Origin: Pandoraea pnomenusa
GTDB taxonomy: Bacteria > Pseudomonadota > Gammaproteobacteria > Burkholderiales > Burkholderiaceae
NCBI RefSeq assembly: GCF_000767615.3
Contig: NZ_CP009553.3
Coordinates: 3,596,001 to 3,660,000, forward strand
Length of the DNA: 64,000 bases
Direction of reading: 5' to 3'
This document shows positions 16,462 to 24,851 of the stretch, one piece after another; the stretch's first letter is position 1; each line of letters opens with the position of its first letter. The notes under the pieces were generated by a model. The model had not been told where the DNA came from, ran no database searches, and saw nothing but the letters and a program-made list of their open reading frames with translations. A program made the translations under genes and the position numbers.

Positions 16462-17370
16462 TCAGGACTTGCCGGACAGTACGCGCAAACGATGAATCAG
16501 ACTCGACGTATCCCAGCGCGAGCCACCCAGCGCCTGCACATCCCCGTAGAACTGGTCGACGAGCGCCGTGACGGGTAGCGAAACGCCGGCGCGCTGCGCC
16601 TCGGCCAGACACAGCCCGAGATCCTTGCGCATCCAGTCGACGGCAAAGCCGTAATCGAACTTGCCGTCGATCATTGTCTGGCCGCGGTTGTCCATCTGCC
16701 AACTGGCCGCGGCGCCCTTGTTGATGACGTCGAGCACGAGCGGCATGTCGAGCCCGGCGCGCTGGCCGAAGTGGATCGCCTCGGACAATCCTTGCACGAG
16801 GCCGGCAATACAGATCTGGTTGACCATCTTTGCCAGTTGGCCCGCGCCGGCGTCGCCGATACGCGTGACGGCACGGCCATACGCGGAGAGCGTACCCGCG
16901 ACACGATCGAAGGCGGCCACGTCGCCACCGCACATGATCGTGAGCACGCCATTCTTCGCGCCGGCCTCGCCGCCCGAGACGGGCGCGTCGACAAAATGCA
17001 GGCCTTGTTTGCGTGCCGCCGCATAGAGCTCGCGCGCCACGTCGGCCGATGCTGTGGTGTGATCGACGAAAACCGCGTCGGCCTTCATGCCGGCAAATGC
17101 GCCGTGCTCGCCGAGCACGATGCTGCGCAGGTCGTCGTCGTTGCCGACGCAGGCGGCCACGATGTCGGCATTACGAGCGGCCTCGGCCGGCGTGGCCGCG
17201 TGAGCCCCGCCGTATTCCTTGGCCCATTGCTGCGCCTTGGCGGTCGTACGGTTATAGACCGTGACCTGATGCCCCGCGCGTTGCAGGTGACCGGCCATGG
17301 GATAACCCATCACGCCGAGACCGAGAAACGCGATGCGCAGGGAGGATGCTTGCGATGAGGGGGAAGTCAA
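16462..17370 (-). CDS. NAD(P)-dependent beta-hydroxyacid dehydrogenase (GlxR/HIBADH family)
   Basis: A 302-residue enzyme of the 3-hydroxyisobutyrate dehydrogenase / tartronate semialdehyde reductase family. Seen: Rossmann motif FLGLGVMGYPMAGHL, the substrate loop DAPVSGGEAGAKNG, and GDAGAGQLAKMVNQ with the catalytic lysine, then the helical C-terminal domain. It reduces or oxidises a short beta-hydroxyacid in the cytoplasm; the exact substrate is open. No ATG lies near the conserved start. TTG 17370, with GAGG about 10 nt upstream, gives the family length; the frame is open to 17577. Followed by a strong terminator. The 299 nt up to ybgC form a divergent promoter region. Confidence 0.82.
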   Translation of the reverse strand: MTSPSSQASSLRIAFLGLGVMGYPMAGHLQRAGHQVTVYNRTTAKAQQWAKEYGGAHAATPAEAARNADIVAACVGNDDDLRSIVLGEHGAFAGMKADAVFVDHTTASADVARELYAAARKQGLHFVDAPVSGGEAGAKNGVLTIMCGGDVAAFDRVAGTLSAYGRAVTRIGDAGAGQLAKMVNQICIAGLVQGLSEAIHFGQRAGLDMPLVLDVINKGAAASWQMDNRGQTMIDGKFDYGFAVDWMRKDLGLCLAEAQRAGVSLPVTALVDQFYGDVQALGGSRWDTSSLIHRLRVLSGKS

Positions 17371-17669
17371 TTCGAGGGCCTCGCAGGTGGAATCTTGATG
17401 AGAGACCGAACGGGGTGCCGATGGCGCCTTGCACACCCAGGGGTCCCGTCTGAAATACAGGGGGGCTTGCGAGACATCATTATAGAGACGGGCGGGGTTC
17501 GGGCGCCAGCGCAATCCCCCGCCACACGGGGCATTCGCGCGAATTCGCCCCAGAATGGTGCGCCGGCTGTCTTCCAATAATCATTCGTAAACATTGCCCG
17601 ATCGTTTCCGTTTGAAAAATTCTGTTTCCGTGACTGGCGTTGGTGCCCGGTTCCGATACAATGCGCGGC

Positions 17670-18155
17670 ATGGCTGATTTTGATACTTGTTGGTCAATTC
17701 GCGTTTACTACGAGGACACGGACGCCGGCGGCGTCGTCTTCTACGCCAACTATCTGAAATTCTTTGAACGGGCCCGCACCGAGTGGCTCCGTTCGCTCGG
17801 TATCGAGCAACTCGAACTGGCCCGCAATACCGGCATGATGTTCATTGTGCGCGCCACCGCGCTCGACTACCTGAGCCCCGCCCGACTCGACGATCTCGTC
17901 GTCATCAAAAGCCGCATCGAACGCCTCGGTGGCGCATCGGTCGACTTCCTGCAGGAAGCGTGGCGCGACACCCCCGACGGCAGCAGCGAACTGTTGGCGC
18001 GCGGCAGCATCAAAATCGGCTGCGTGCGCGCGGACACGCTGCGTCCGGGCAAGATTCCGGCGCATGTGCGTGCCGCCATGCAAGCGGCCACCAACGCCGC
18101 GCAGGCCGAGACCGCTCAGGCGCCAGGCCGCGCGCCCCGGCCGGCCGCCGCCTGA
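17670..18155 (+). CDS. ybgC: Tol-Pal system-associated acyl-CoA thioesterase
   Basis: A 161-residue hotdog-fold thioesterase. Seen: SIRVYYEDTDAGGVVFYANY (residues 7-26, with the catalytic Asp in DTDAGG), FFERARTEWLRSLG and a conserved middle RATALDYLSPARLDD. YbgC hydrolyses short acyl-CoA or acyl-ACP and is the first gene of the tol-pal operon. The C-terminal 25 residues are Ala/Gln/Pro rich. ATG 17670 was preferred; ATG 17661 is also possible and overlaps a TACAAT hexamer. tolQ follows after 39 nt. Confidence 0.9.
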   Translation: MADFDTCWSIRVYYEDTDAGGVVFYANYLKFFERARTEWLRSLGIEQLELARNTGMMFIVRATALDYLSPARLDDLVVIKSRIERLGGASVDFLQEAWRDTPDGSSELLARGSIKIGCVRADTLRPGKIPAHVRAAMQAATNAAQAETAQAPGRAPRPAAA

Positions 18156-18194
18156 CGCCAATGACAAGAATTCCGGTCATTCAATAACCACACC

Positions 18195-18869
18195 ATGCCC
18201 GATCAAGACCTTTCCATCATTTCGCTGGTCATGCACGCCAGCGTGCTCGCCCAGGCCGTCATGGGCCTGCTGCTGCTGCTGTCGCTGCTCTCATGGACGC
18301 ATATCTTCCGCAAGATCTTCGCGATCCGCCGCGCACGCACCCAGACCGAGCGTTTCGAACGCGACTTCTGGTCCGGCGGCGATCTGCAGGCGCTCTATCA
18401 AAGCGCGCTGAACAATCGCCACCAGACGGGCGCCCTCGAGCGCATCTTCGAATCAGGCATGCGCGAATACATCAAGGCGAGCGAGAAAGGGCTGAATGAT
18501 CCTCACGCGATTCTGGACGGTGCGCGCCGCGCCATGCGTGCCTGCTATCAACGTGAAATGGACTCGCTCGAAGCCAACCTTCCGTTCCTCGCATCGGTCG
18601 GTTCGGTGAGCCCGTACATTGGTCTGTTCGGTACCGTGTGGGGTATCATGAACGCTTTCCGCGGCCTGTCGAACGTGCAACAAGCCACGCTCGCCAATGT
18701 GGCGCCGGGCATTGCGGAAGCGCTGGTGGCCACCGCCATCGGTCTGTTCGCCGCTATCCCTGCCGTGGTTGCCTACAACCGCTTCGCCACCGACATCGAC
18801 CGGCTGTCGATCCGCTTCGAAAGCTTCATCGAAGAGTTCTCCAACATCCTGCAACGGCAGATTCACTAA
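18195..18869 (+). CDS. tolQ: Tol-Pal system protein TolQ
   Basis: A 224-residue inner-membrane protein of the MotA/TolQ/ExbB family, forming with TolR the proton channel that energises TolA. Three transmembrane helices are visible: residues 15-37 (VLAQAVMGLLLLLSLLSW), about 136-158 (SVSPYIGLFGTVWGIMNAF) and 170-195 (GIAEALVATAIGLFAAIPAVV). The GLFGTVWG and ALVATAIGLFAAIPA motifs carry the channel-lining residues. Cytoplasmic loop between helices 1 and 2 as in E. coli. Second gene of the operon, 21 nt before tolR. Confidence 0.96.
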   Translation: MPDQDLSIISLVMHASVLAQAVMGLLLLLSLLSWTHIFRKIFAIRRARTQTERFERDFWSGGDLQALYQSALNNRHQTGALERIFESGMREYIKASEKGLNDPHAILDGARRAMRACYQREMDSLEANLPFLASVGSVSPYIGLFGTVWGIMNAFRGLSNVQQATLANVAPGIAEALVATAIGLFAAIPAVVAYNRFATDIDRLSIRFESFIEEFSNILQRQIH

Positions 18870-18890
18870 GCACTCCGGGAGCGCCGAGAC

Positions 18891-19325
18891 ATGGCAGGTT
18901 CTATGCGCAACGCTCGCCGCGGCCGTCGCGCCATGGCGGACATCAACGTCGTGCCGTATATCGACGTGATGCTGGTGCTGCTCGTCATCTTCATGGTGGC
19001 CGCCCCGCTGGTGGCGCCGTCGATCGTCAATCTGCCGAGCGTCGCCAACGCGAGCCCGCAGCAGCAGACACCGCCGGTCGTCGTCAATATCGAAGCCGAC
19101 AATCGCATGCTGGTGCGCTACAAGGATGGCGAGAACACCATCGAGCAGCGCATGAGCGGGGGCGATCTGACCGGCTTCCTGCAAGGCCGTCAGGCCGCGA
19201 ATCCGGATCAGCCCGTCGTCATTGCCGCCGACAGGTCGGTGCGCTATGAAATCGTCATGAACGTGATGTCCGATCTCAAGGCCCAGGGCGTCAAGCGCGT
19301 GGGCCTGCTCGTCAAGCAGAAATGA
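18891..19325 (+). CDS. tolR: Tol-Pal system protein TolR
   Basis: A 144-residue ExbD/TolR protein. An arginine-rich cytoplasmic start is followed by MADINVVPYIDVMLVLLVIF, in which the conserved membrane aspartate (YIDVMLVL, about residue 24) is the protonatable channel residue. The rest is a periplasmic domain ending GVKRVGLLVKQK. It works with TolQ to couple the proton motive force to TolA and outer-membrane constriction. The stop overlaps the tolA start (ATGA at 19322-19325). Confidence 0.95.
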   Translation: MAGSMRNARRGRRAMADINVVPYIDVMLVLLVIFMVAAPLVAPSIVNLPSVANASPQQQTPPVVVNIEADNRMLVRYKDGENTIEQRMSGGDLTGFLQGRQAANPDQPVVIAADRSVRYEIVMNVMSDLKAQGVKRVGLLVKQK

Positions 19326-20359
19326 GCCGCACCGTAGCCCGTTCCGACCGTCCCATTGGCCCGCGCAAGGATGAGCGCGGCACGGGTCGGGCATTCCTCC
19401 TCGCGCTGCTCATGCACGCGCTGTTGTTCGCGCTGCTCTTCTACGGCATGCGCTGGCAGAACAGCTCCCCCGCCGGGTCCGAAGCCGAACTGTGGACGCC
19501 CGCCGAAGTCGCGGAGCCCACGCCGCCCGTCGTGACACCGGCGCCCACGCCCGCGCCGCCGGCCGTGGCCGCACCCACGCCGCCGGCCGAAGACGCCGAC
19601 ATCGCCCTGCAGCAGAAGAAGCGCAAGCAGGAGCAGCAGGCCGCGGAACAGGCCCGCCTGCTCGAAGCCCAGCAGGAAAAGGCGCGTCAGGAAGCGCTCA
19701 AGCAAAAGCAGCTCGCCGAGCAGCAGGCGGCTGCGGAGCTCGCGCGCAAGAAAGCCGCCGAGGAAGCGGCGCGTCAGCAGAAGCTGGCCGACCAGAAGAA
19801 GGCCGACGAACTGAAGCGTCAAAAGGAAGACGAGGCGAAGAAGGCGGAACAACTGAAGCAACAGCAGCTGGCGGAAGCGCAGAAAAAGGCGGACGCGGAA
19901 AAGAAGGCCGCGGAAGACAAGGCCGCGAAGGCCAAGGCAGCGAAGGAAGCGGCGGCCCAGAAAGCCGCTGACGCGGCGCGTGCCGAACGCCTGGCTTCGC
20001 TGCGCGGCATGGCTGGCGGCACACCTGGCGCGCATGGTAACGGGCTGGGCTCGCAGGCCGGCGGCACCGGCTCCGGCGCGGGCGGCACGGCATCCGCCGG
20101 CTACGCCGACCGGGTGCGGGCCAAGGTCAAACCGAACATCGCCTATGGCGGTGACACCGAGGGCAATCCCACGGCCATCGTTGCGGTACGCCTCGCCCCG
20201 GACGGCAGCGTACTTTCGATGCAGCTGGTCAAGTCGAGCGGCAACCCGGCCTGGGATGCCGCCGTGCAGGCCGCCATCACCAAGTCCGACCCCCTGCCGC
20301 GCGACACCAACGGCAAAGCGCCCCCGAGCGTCAACCTGCGCTTTAGTCCAAAAGGCTGA
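19322..20359 (+). CDS. tolA: Tol-Pal system protein TolA
   Basis: A 345-residue energy-transducing protein spanning the periplasm. Domain I has one transmembrane helix at about residues 23-42 (RAFLLALLMHALLFALLFYG). Domain II (about 95-225) is a long Lys/Ala/Glu/Gln-rich helix, and a Gly-rich hinge follows (GTPGAHGNGLGSQAGGTGSG). Domain III (about 260-345) is the globular C-terminal domain, with the TonB-like YADRVRAKVKPNI and PDGSVLSMQLVKSSGNPAWD. It binds Pal and TolB in the outer membrane. ATG overlaps the tolR stop. tolB follows after 101 nt. Confidence 0.94.
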   Translation: MSRTVARSDRPIGPRKDERGTGRAFLLALLMHALLFALLFYGMRWQNSSPAGSEAELWTPAEVAEPTPPVVTPAPTPAPPAVAAPTPPAEDADIALQQKKRKQEQQAAEQARLLEAQQEKARQEALKQKQLAEQQAAAELARKKAAEEAARQQKLADQKKADELKRQKEDEAKKAEQLKQQQLAEAQKKADAEKKAAEDKAAKAKAAKEAAAQKAADAARAERLASLRGMAGGTPGAHGNGLGSQAGGTGSGAGGTASAGYADRVRAKVKPNIAYGGDTEGNPTAIVAVRLAPDGSVLSMQLVKSSGNPAWDAAVQAAITKSDPLPRDTNGKAPPSVNLRFSPKG

Positions 20360-20460
20360 GTCTGTTGTCAAACGGGAACGAAAACCGAGCGATGCGAGTC
20401 CATTTTCATTCGGATGTGGTAAAAATGGCGCTTGCACCGCGTAACTGACCAATCGAACGC

Positions 20461-21753
20461 ATGCGAATTTCCAGTCAATATGCATGGCGTGCGCTGGTGG
20501 CCACCTGGCTCACCGCGGCTTGCACGATCGCCCATGCGCAGACACCGCTTACCGTCGACATCACCGGCGTCGGCACCAACCGATACCCGATTGCCGTGTC
20601 GAACTTCAAGGGCAGCGCGCCGACGGACATCGTGTCCGTCGTCAAGGCTGACCTGAGCAACAGCGGTCGCTTCAATCAGATCGACACCGGTGGCGCCGCC
20701 GTCGGCGTCGACGATTCGGTCGATCTCGGTACGTGGCGCGCCAAGGGCGCCAACGCCTTCGTCTCCGGCACCATCGTTCCGCAAGGCAACGGCAACTACC
20801 AGGTCAGTTTCCGTCTCTACGACGCCGTGAACGGTCAACCGCTCGGCGGCCTGGCCCTCACGTCGTCGCAGGCGAACCTGCGCCTGACCGCGCACAAGAT
20901 CGCCGACTACATCTACCAGAAGCTGCTGGGCGATCGCGGGGTATTCGCCACGCGTCTGTCGTACGTGCTGCACAACGGCCCGAACTACCAGCTGCAGATT
21001 TCGGATTCCGACGGTCAGGACGCCCGCGTGGCGCTCAACAGCCGCGAACCGATCATCTCGCCGGCGTGGTCGCCGGACGGCACGAAGGTCGCCTACGTAT
21101 CGTTCGAGAAGCGCAAGCCGGTCGTGTACATCCACGATCTGCCGACGGGTCGTCGCGCGGTGCTCGCCAACGAGAAGGGCAACAACTCGGCGCCGTCCTG
21201 GTCGCCGGACGGCAGCAAGCTCGCCGTGGCCCTCTCACGCGACGGCAACACACAGATTTACCAGGTCAACGCCAATGGCGGCGGCCTCAAGCGTCTTTCG
21301 CGCAGCAGCGCGATCGACACCGAACCGCAGTATTCCCCGGACGGCAAATGGATCTACTTCACGAGCGATCGTGGCGGTGGTCCGCAGATCTACAAGATGC
21401 CGGCCGGTGGCGAAAGTGCAGGCGGCGCGCAGCGCGTCACTTTCAAGGGGAGTTACAACGTCAGCCCGCGAATCAGTCCCGACGGCAAGTTGCTCGCGTT
21501 CATCGCGCGTCAGGGCGGCGCATTCAAGCTGTGCGTGCAGGATATGAGTACTGGCGATGTTACGGCTCTGACCGACACCAGCCACGACGAGTCACCGAGT
21601 TTTGCCGCGAACGGCAAGTACATTCTTTATGCAACGCAGTCAGGGGGCCGCAAGGTCCTCGCAGCAGTCTCGGTGGACGGGCAAACCCGGCAGATTCTTC
21701 AGGTCCGGGGAGGGGAAGTTCGCGAACCCTCCTGGGGCCCCTTTATGCAATAA
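20461..21753 (+). CDS. tolB: Tol-Pal system beta-propeller protein TolB
   Basis: A 430-residue periplasmic protein. The signal peptide (residues 1-27) ends IAHAQ. The N-terminal domain ([18 protein letters not shown] onward) is followed by a six-bladed propeller with repeated WSPDG, YSPDG, ISPDG and SFAANG turns between about residues 200 and 400. TolB links TolA and Pal and is needed for Pal redistribution at division sites. Pal follows after 30 nt. Confidence 0.95.
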   Translation: MRISSQYAWRALVATWLTAACTIAHAQTPLTVDITGVGTNRYPIAVSNFKGSAPTDIVSVVKADLSNSGRFNQIDTGGAAVGVDDSVDLGTWRAKGANAFVSGTIVPQGNGNYQVSFRLYDAVNGQPLGGLALTSSQANLRLTAHKIADYIYQKLLGDRGVFATRLSYVLHNGPNYQLQISDSDGQDARVALNSREPIISPAWSPDGTKVAYVSFEKRKPVVYIHDLPTGRRAVLANEKGNNSAPSWSPDGSKLAVALSRDGNTQIYQVNANGGGLKRLSRSSAIDTEPQYSPDGKWIYFTSDRGGGPQIYKMPAGGESAGGAQRVTFKGSYNVSPRISPDGKLLAFIARQGGAFKLCVQDMSTGDVTALTDTSHDESPSFAANGKYILYATQSGGRKVLAAVSVDGQTRQILQVRGGEVREPSWGPFMQ

Positions 21754-21783
21754 CATCAACAGCAACATCAATTGGAGGCTCAT

Positions 21784-22284
21784 ATGAGTTCCCTGCTTCG
21801 TAACATCCTCGCCATCTCTTCGCTGGCCGCTCTGGCCGCTTGCTCGTCGGGCGTGAAACTCGACGACCAGGCTAACGCCAACAAGGGTCAGACCACGACC
21901 GACGCCCGCGCCGTCGCCCCCGTCGACGCATCGGCTGACGAACTGAACAACCCGAACGGCCCGCTCGCCAAGCGCAGCGTGTACTTCGGCTTCGATTCGT
22001 ACACGGTCGATCCGCAATACACCCCGCTGCTCCAGGCGCACGCACAGTTCCTGGCCAAGTACTCGCAACGTCACGTGCTGCTCCAGGGCAACACCGACCC
22101 GCGCGGCACGAGCGAGTACAACCTGGCCCTCGGCCAGCGTCGTGCCGAAGCGGTGCTGAAGTCGATGTCGGCCCTGGGCGCCAACACGAGCCAGATGGAA
22201 GCCGTGTCGCTGGGCAAGGAAAAGGCGACGGGTACGGACGAAGCCACCTGGGCTCAGGACCGTCGCGTCGACCTGGCTTATTGA
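21784..22284 (+). CDS. pal: Peptidoglycan-associated lipoprotein Pal
   Basis: A 166-residue outer-membrane lipoprotein. The lipobox LAALAAC puts the lipidated cysteine at residue 20. The OmpA-like peptidoglycan-binding domain (about 55-165) contains SVYFGFDSYTVDP, GNTDPRGTSEYNLALGQRRAE and the closing DRRVDLAY. It anchors the outer membrane to meso-diaminopimelate in the wall and binds TolB. ATG 21784 is preceded by GGAGG at a good distance; the frame upstream is not conserved. ybgF follows after 10 nt. Confidence 0.96.
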   Translation: MSSLLRNILAISSLAALAACSSGVKLDDQANANKGQTTTDARAVAPVDASADELNNPNGPLAKRSVYFGFDSYTVDPQYTPLLQAHAQFLAKYSQRHVLLQGNTDPRGTSEYNLALGQRRAEAVLKSMSALGANTSQMEAVSLGKEKATGTDEATWAQDRRVDLAY

Positions 22285-22294
22285 TTGAATCGTC

Positions 22295-23038
22295 ATGACG
22301 TCTCGTTTGCTTAAAAACATCATCTGCGCGGCGACGCTCGGCACTGCGGTGCTGAGTCCGCTGGCGCATGCCGGATTGTTCGATGACGACGAGGCGCGCA
22401 AAGCGATCCTCGATATCCGCAGCCGTCTGGATTCGGACAAGCAGCGGATCGATGGTCTCACGCGCAACGTGCTGGATTTGAACAATCAGATCCAGCAGTT
22501 GCAGCGTGATCTGGCCGACCAGCGCGGTCAGAACGAAGATCTGAAAAACCAGCTTGCGAACCTGCAACAGAGTCAAAAGGATTTCTACACCGACCTCGAC
22601 GGTCGCCTGAAGAAATTCGAACCGCAGCAGATGACCGTCGGCGGCGTTACCGGTACCGTCCAACCGGGCGAGAAGGATGTATTCGACGCCGCCCTGACGA
22701 AATTCCGCAATGGTGACTACAAGGGTGCGCAAACGGCATTCCGGACCTTCTCGGCGAAGTATCCTGACAGCCCGTATCAACCCGAAGCCCTGTTCTGGCT
22801 TGGCAATGCGCAGTACGCCAACAAGGATCTGAAGGGTTCGACCGCGACGCTGCAAGGGATCGTGACGAAGTACCCGACGAGCCCGAAGGCCGCCGAGGCC
22901 ATGCTGGCAATCGCCAGCAACCAGGCGGAATCCGGGCAGACTGCGGCAGCGAAAAAGACGCTGGCGGAATTGGTGGCCAAGTACCCGGACACCGAATCGG
23001 CAGCGGAGGCCAAGAAGCGCGCGGCCAAGCTGAAGTAG
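22295..23038 (+). CDS. ybgF: Cell division coordinator CpoB (YbgF)
   Basis: A 247-residue periplasmic protein. A signal segment (to about residue 26, LAHAG) is followed by a trimerising coiled coil rich in Gln and Asp (residues 30-100, LDLNNQIQQLQRDLADQ) and tetratricopeptide repeats (about 125-245: FDAALTKFRNGDYKGAQTAF, PEALFWLGNAQYANKD, KAAEAMLAIASNQ). CpoB links the Tol machinery with peptidoglycan synthesis during constriction. Last gene of the tol-pal operon, followed by a clear terminator. Confidence 0.93.
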   Translation: MTSRLLKNIICAATLGTAVLSPLAHAGLFDDDEARKAILDIRSRLDSDKQRIDGLTRNVLDLNNQIQQLQRDLADQRGQNEDLKNQLANLQQSQKDFYTDLDGRLKKFEPQQMTVGGVTGTVQPGEKDVFDAALTKFRNGDYKGAQTAFRTFSAKYPDSPYQPEALFWLGNAQYANKDLKGSTATLQGIVTKYPTSPKAAEAMLAIASNQAESGQTAAAKKTLAELVAKYPDTESAAEAKKRAAKLK

Positions 23039-23097
23039 AACGCCCCCCGGAAGGCTGCGCGAACCAGCCGTCCGTGTGAGGTCACTCGTCAAACGCA

Positions 23098-23130
23098 CAA
23101 CGCCGCCTTTGGGCGGCGTTGTCGTTTTCC
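23098..23130 (+). terminator. Rho-independent terminator of the tol-pal operon
   Basis: A perfect 10-bp stem CAACGCCGCC / GGCGGCGTTG with a TTTG loop (23098-23121) is followed by TCGTTTTCC, 59 nt after the ybgF stop. Confidence 0.9.
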
Positions 23131-23215
23131 GCGATTGCGGGAGACCTGCGCACCTCGCGTAGAATACGGACTTTCCAAGAACGGCCGGTCACGGCCGCTA
23201 TCGTCCTCTCGCCTC

Positions 23216-24331
23216 ATGACCGACGTCGATCTCACCGCCCTCTCCCACACGGTTGTGTGGCTCACCTTTGGCCTTGCCTTCATCTTCGGTGCCGTGTTGC
23301 AGCGCACGCACTTCTGCACGATGGGCGCGCTCTCCGACATCGTCAATATCGGCGACTGGAATCGCATGCGCATGTGGTGGCTGGCCATTGGCGTGGCGAC
23401 CATCGGCACCGGCGTGCTTGCTTCGCAAGGCATCGTCGATCCGGTCAAGGCAATCTACACCACGCCGCGCTTCACCTGGCTGTCGTATCTGGTCGGTGGT
23501 TGGTTGTTCGGTTTTGGCATGGTGCTGGCCTCGGGCTGCGGCAGCAAGACGCTAGTGCGCATTGGCGGCGGCAATCTCAAATCGTTGCTGGTATTCGTGA
23601 TGATCGGCTTGTCCGCCTACATGACCCTGAAGGGCCTGTTCGCCGTTTTTCGTGTGGCCGCGCTCGACAGCGTGCAAACGACGTTCGCCAATTCGCAGGA
23701 TCTGCCGACCCTGCTCGGCGGCCTGTTCGGTGGGGACCTGCATCTCGCGCAGTTGGTGCTGGGCCTGGCAGTCGGCGGCGCGTTCGTGATCGCTGCACTG
23801 GCGCGACGCGACTTCTGGACCCTGGATAATCTGCTTGGCGGCGTGGTCGTCGGTGCGATCATCGTGGCCCTCTGGTACGTCTCGGGAAAGATCGGCTACG
23901 TGGCCGAGAATCCGAATACGCTCGAGGAGAGCTTCGTGGCCACCAACTCGGGCAAGATGGAAGCGTTGTCGTTCGTCTCGCCGCTGGCGTACACCATGTA
24001 TTGGCTGATGCTGTGGAGCGACACGAGCAACGTGATCACGCTGGGCATCGCCAGCGTGCTCGGCGTGATTGCGGGGTCGTTCGCTTACGCCGTGGTCTCG
24101 CGCAATTTCCGCTGGGAAGGTTTTCAGGGCACCGAAGACACGGCGAATCACATGGTGGGCGGCGTGCTGATGGGTTTCGGAGGCGTGACGGCGCTGGGCT
24201 GCACGGTGGGCCAGGGGTTGTCGGGCGTATCGACGTTGGCGCTGGGCTCGTTTATCGCCATGGCGGCGATTCTCGCGGGCGGCATCTGCGCGTTCAAGTA
24301 CCAGATGTGGCGAATCGAGCGCAGCGTTTGA
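23216..24331 (+). CDS. YeeE/YedE (TsuA-like) sulfur compound transporter
   Basis: A 371-residue membrane protein with about nine hydrophobic segments and the YeeE/TsuA repeats. Cysteine-containing motifs THFCTMGALSD (Cys34), LASGCGSKTLVRIGGGN (about 107) and TALGCTVGQGLSG (about 330) match the thiosulfate-relay cysteines described for TsuA. The family imports thiosulfate or related reduced sulfur. ATG 23216 begins just before the first helix, after the tol-pal terminator. No TusA-like partner gene is adjacent. It ends about 60 nt before the tRNA-Lys promoter. Confidence 0.85.
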   Translation: MTDVDLTALSHTVVWLTFGLAFIFGAVLQRTHFCTMGALSDIVNIGDWNRMRMWWLAIGVATIGTGVLASQGIVDPVKAIYTTPRFTWLSYLVGGWLFGFGMVLASGCGSKTLVRIGGGNLKSLLVFVMIGLSAYMTLKGLFAVFRVAALDSVQTTFANSQDLPTLLGGLFGGDLHLAQLVLGLAVGGAFVIAALARRDFWTLDNLLGGVVVGAIIVALWYVSGKIGYVAENPNTLEESFVATNSGKMEALSFVSPLAYTMYWLMLWSDTSNVITLGIASVLGVIAGSFAYAVVSRNFRWEGFQGTEDTANHMVGGVLMGFGGVTALGCTVGQGLSGVSTLALGSFIAMAAILAGGICAFKYQMWRIERSV

Positions 24332-24394
24332 GCGAAATTCGCGCGTGCTCGCGGGAAATGGCGGCGAAACGGACATATTCGCGTCACACTGCTA

Positions 24395-24424
24395 TTGACA
24401 CTATAACGCCTGCAACGCTATAAT
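24395..24424 (+). promoter_or_regulatory. Near-consensus sigma-70 promoter of tRNA-Lys
   Basis: TTGACA (24395-24400) and TATAAT (24419-24424), both perfect hexamers, are 18 nt apart. The -10 ends 13 nt before the first base of the tRNA, placing transcription start near 24431. Confidence 0.88.
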
Positions 24425-24437
24425 CTTTTTCTTCGTT

Positions 24438-24513
24438 GGGTCGTTAGCTCAGTTGGTAGAGCAGCGGACTTTTAATCCGTTGGTCGCAGGTTCGAATCCT
24501 GCACGGCCTACCA
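24438..24513 (+). tRNA. tRNA-Lys (anticodon TTT)
   Basis: A 76-nt cloverleaf from GGGTCGT to a genome-encoded CCA. It has the D-arm AGCTCAGTTGGTAGAGC, anticodon TTT at 24471-24473 in a CTTTTAA loop, and the T-arm with GGTTCGAATCC. The acceptor stem pairs GGGTCGT with ACGGCCT, ending in one G-U pair. It is a single tRNA with its own promoter and terminator. Confidence 0.98.
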
Positions 24514-24522
24514 GAATACGAG

Positions 24523-24553
24523 AGGGGTTGCGAGAAATCGCAACCCCTTTTTC
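24523..24553 (+). terminator. Rho-independent terminator after tRNA-Lys
   Basis: Stem AGGGGTTGCGA / TCGCAACCCCT (11 bp, 24523-24533 with 24538-24548), loop GAAA, followed by a T run. It lies 9 nt after the tRNA. Confidence 0.93.
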
Positions 24554-24851
24554 GTTTGCCGCGACCGGCTTCGCAACGCGCCGAAAATACTCGAATGCCG
24601 TGCCCGGCGGCCGGTACTTCGCATGCGACAATGCGAGGGCCAGCTTGTCCGAATCGTGAGATGGTGTAACGACGGCGACTCACGGCATGATTGCGGCGGC
24701 ATCCCATCGAAGTCACTCTCGAAGACCCTGGGAAATACATCCGCCATTGCCTTGAATCTGCCCTACAATCGTGGCCCCGAAAGGCAAACCGGCACCGAAT
24801 CTGCCCACACGAAGCGCTTACAGATTCGCAGCTTTCTCATTAGAACGATCT

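Noticed and set aside
24438-24553. Integrative element attachment site at the tRNA-Lys
   Set aside because: No integrase gene and no direct repeat of the tRNA 3' end was found downstream within the window.
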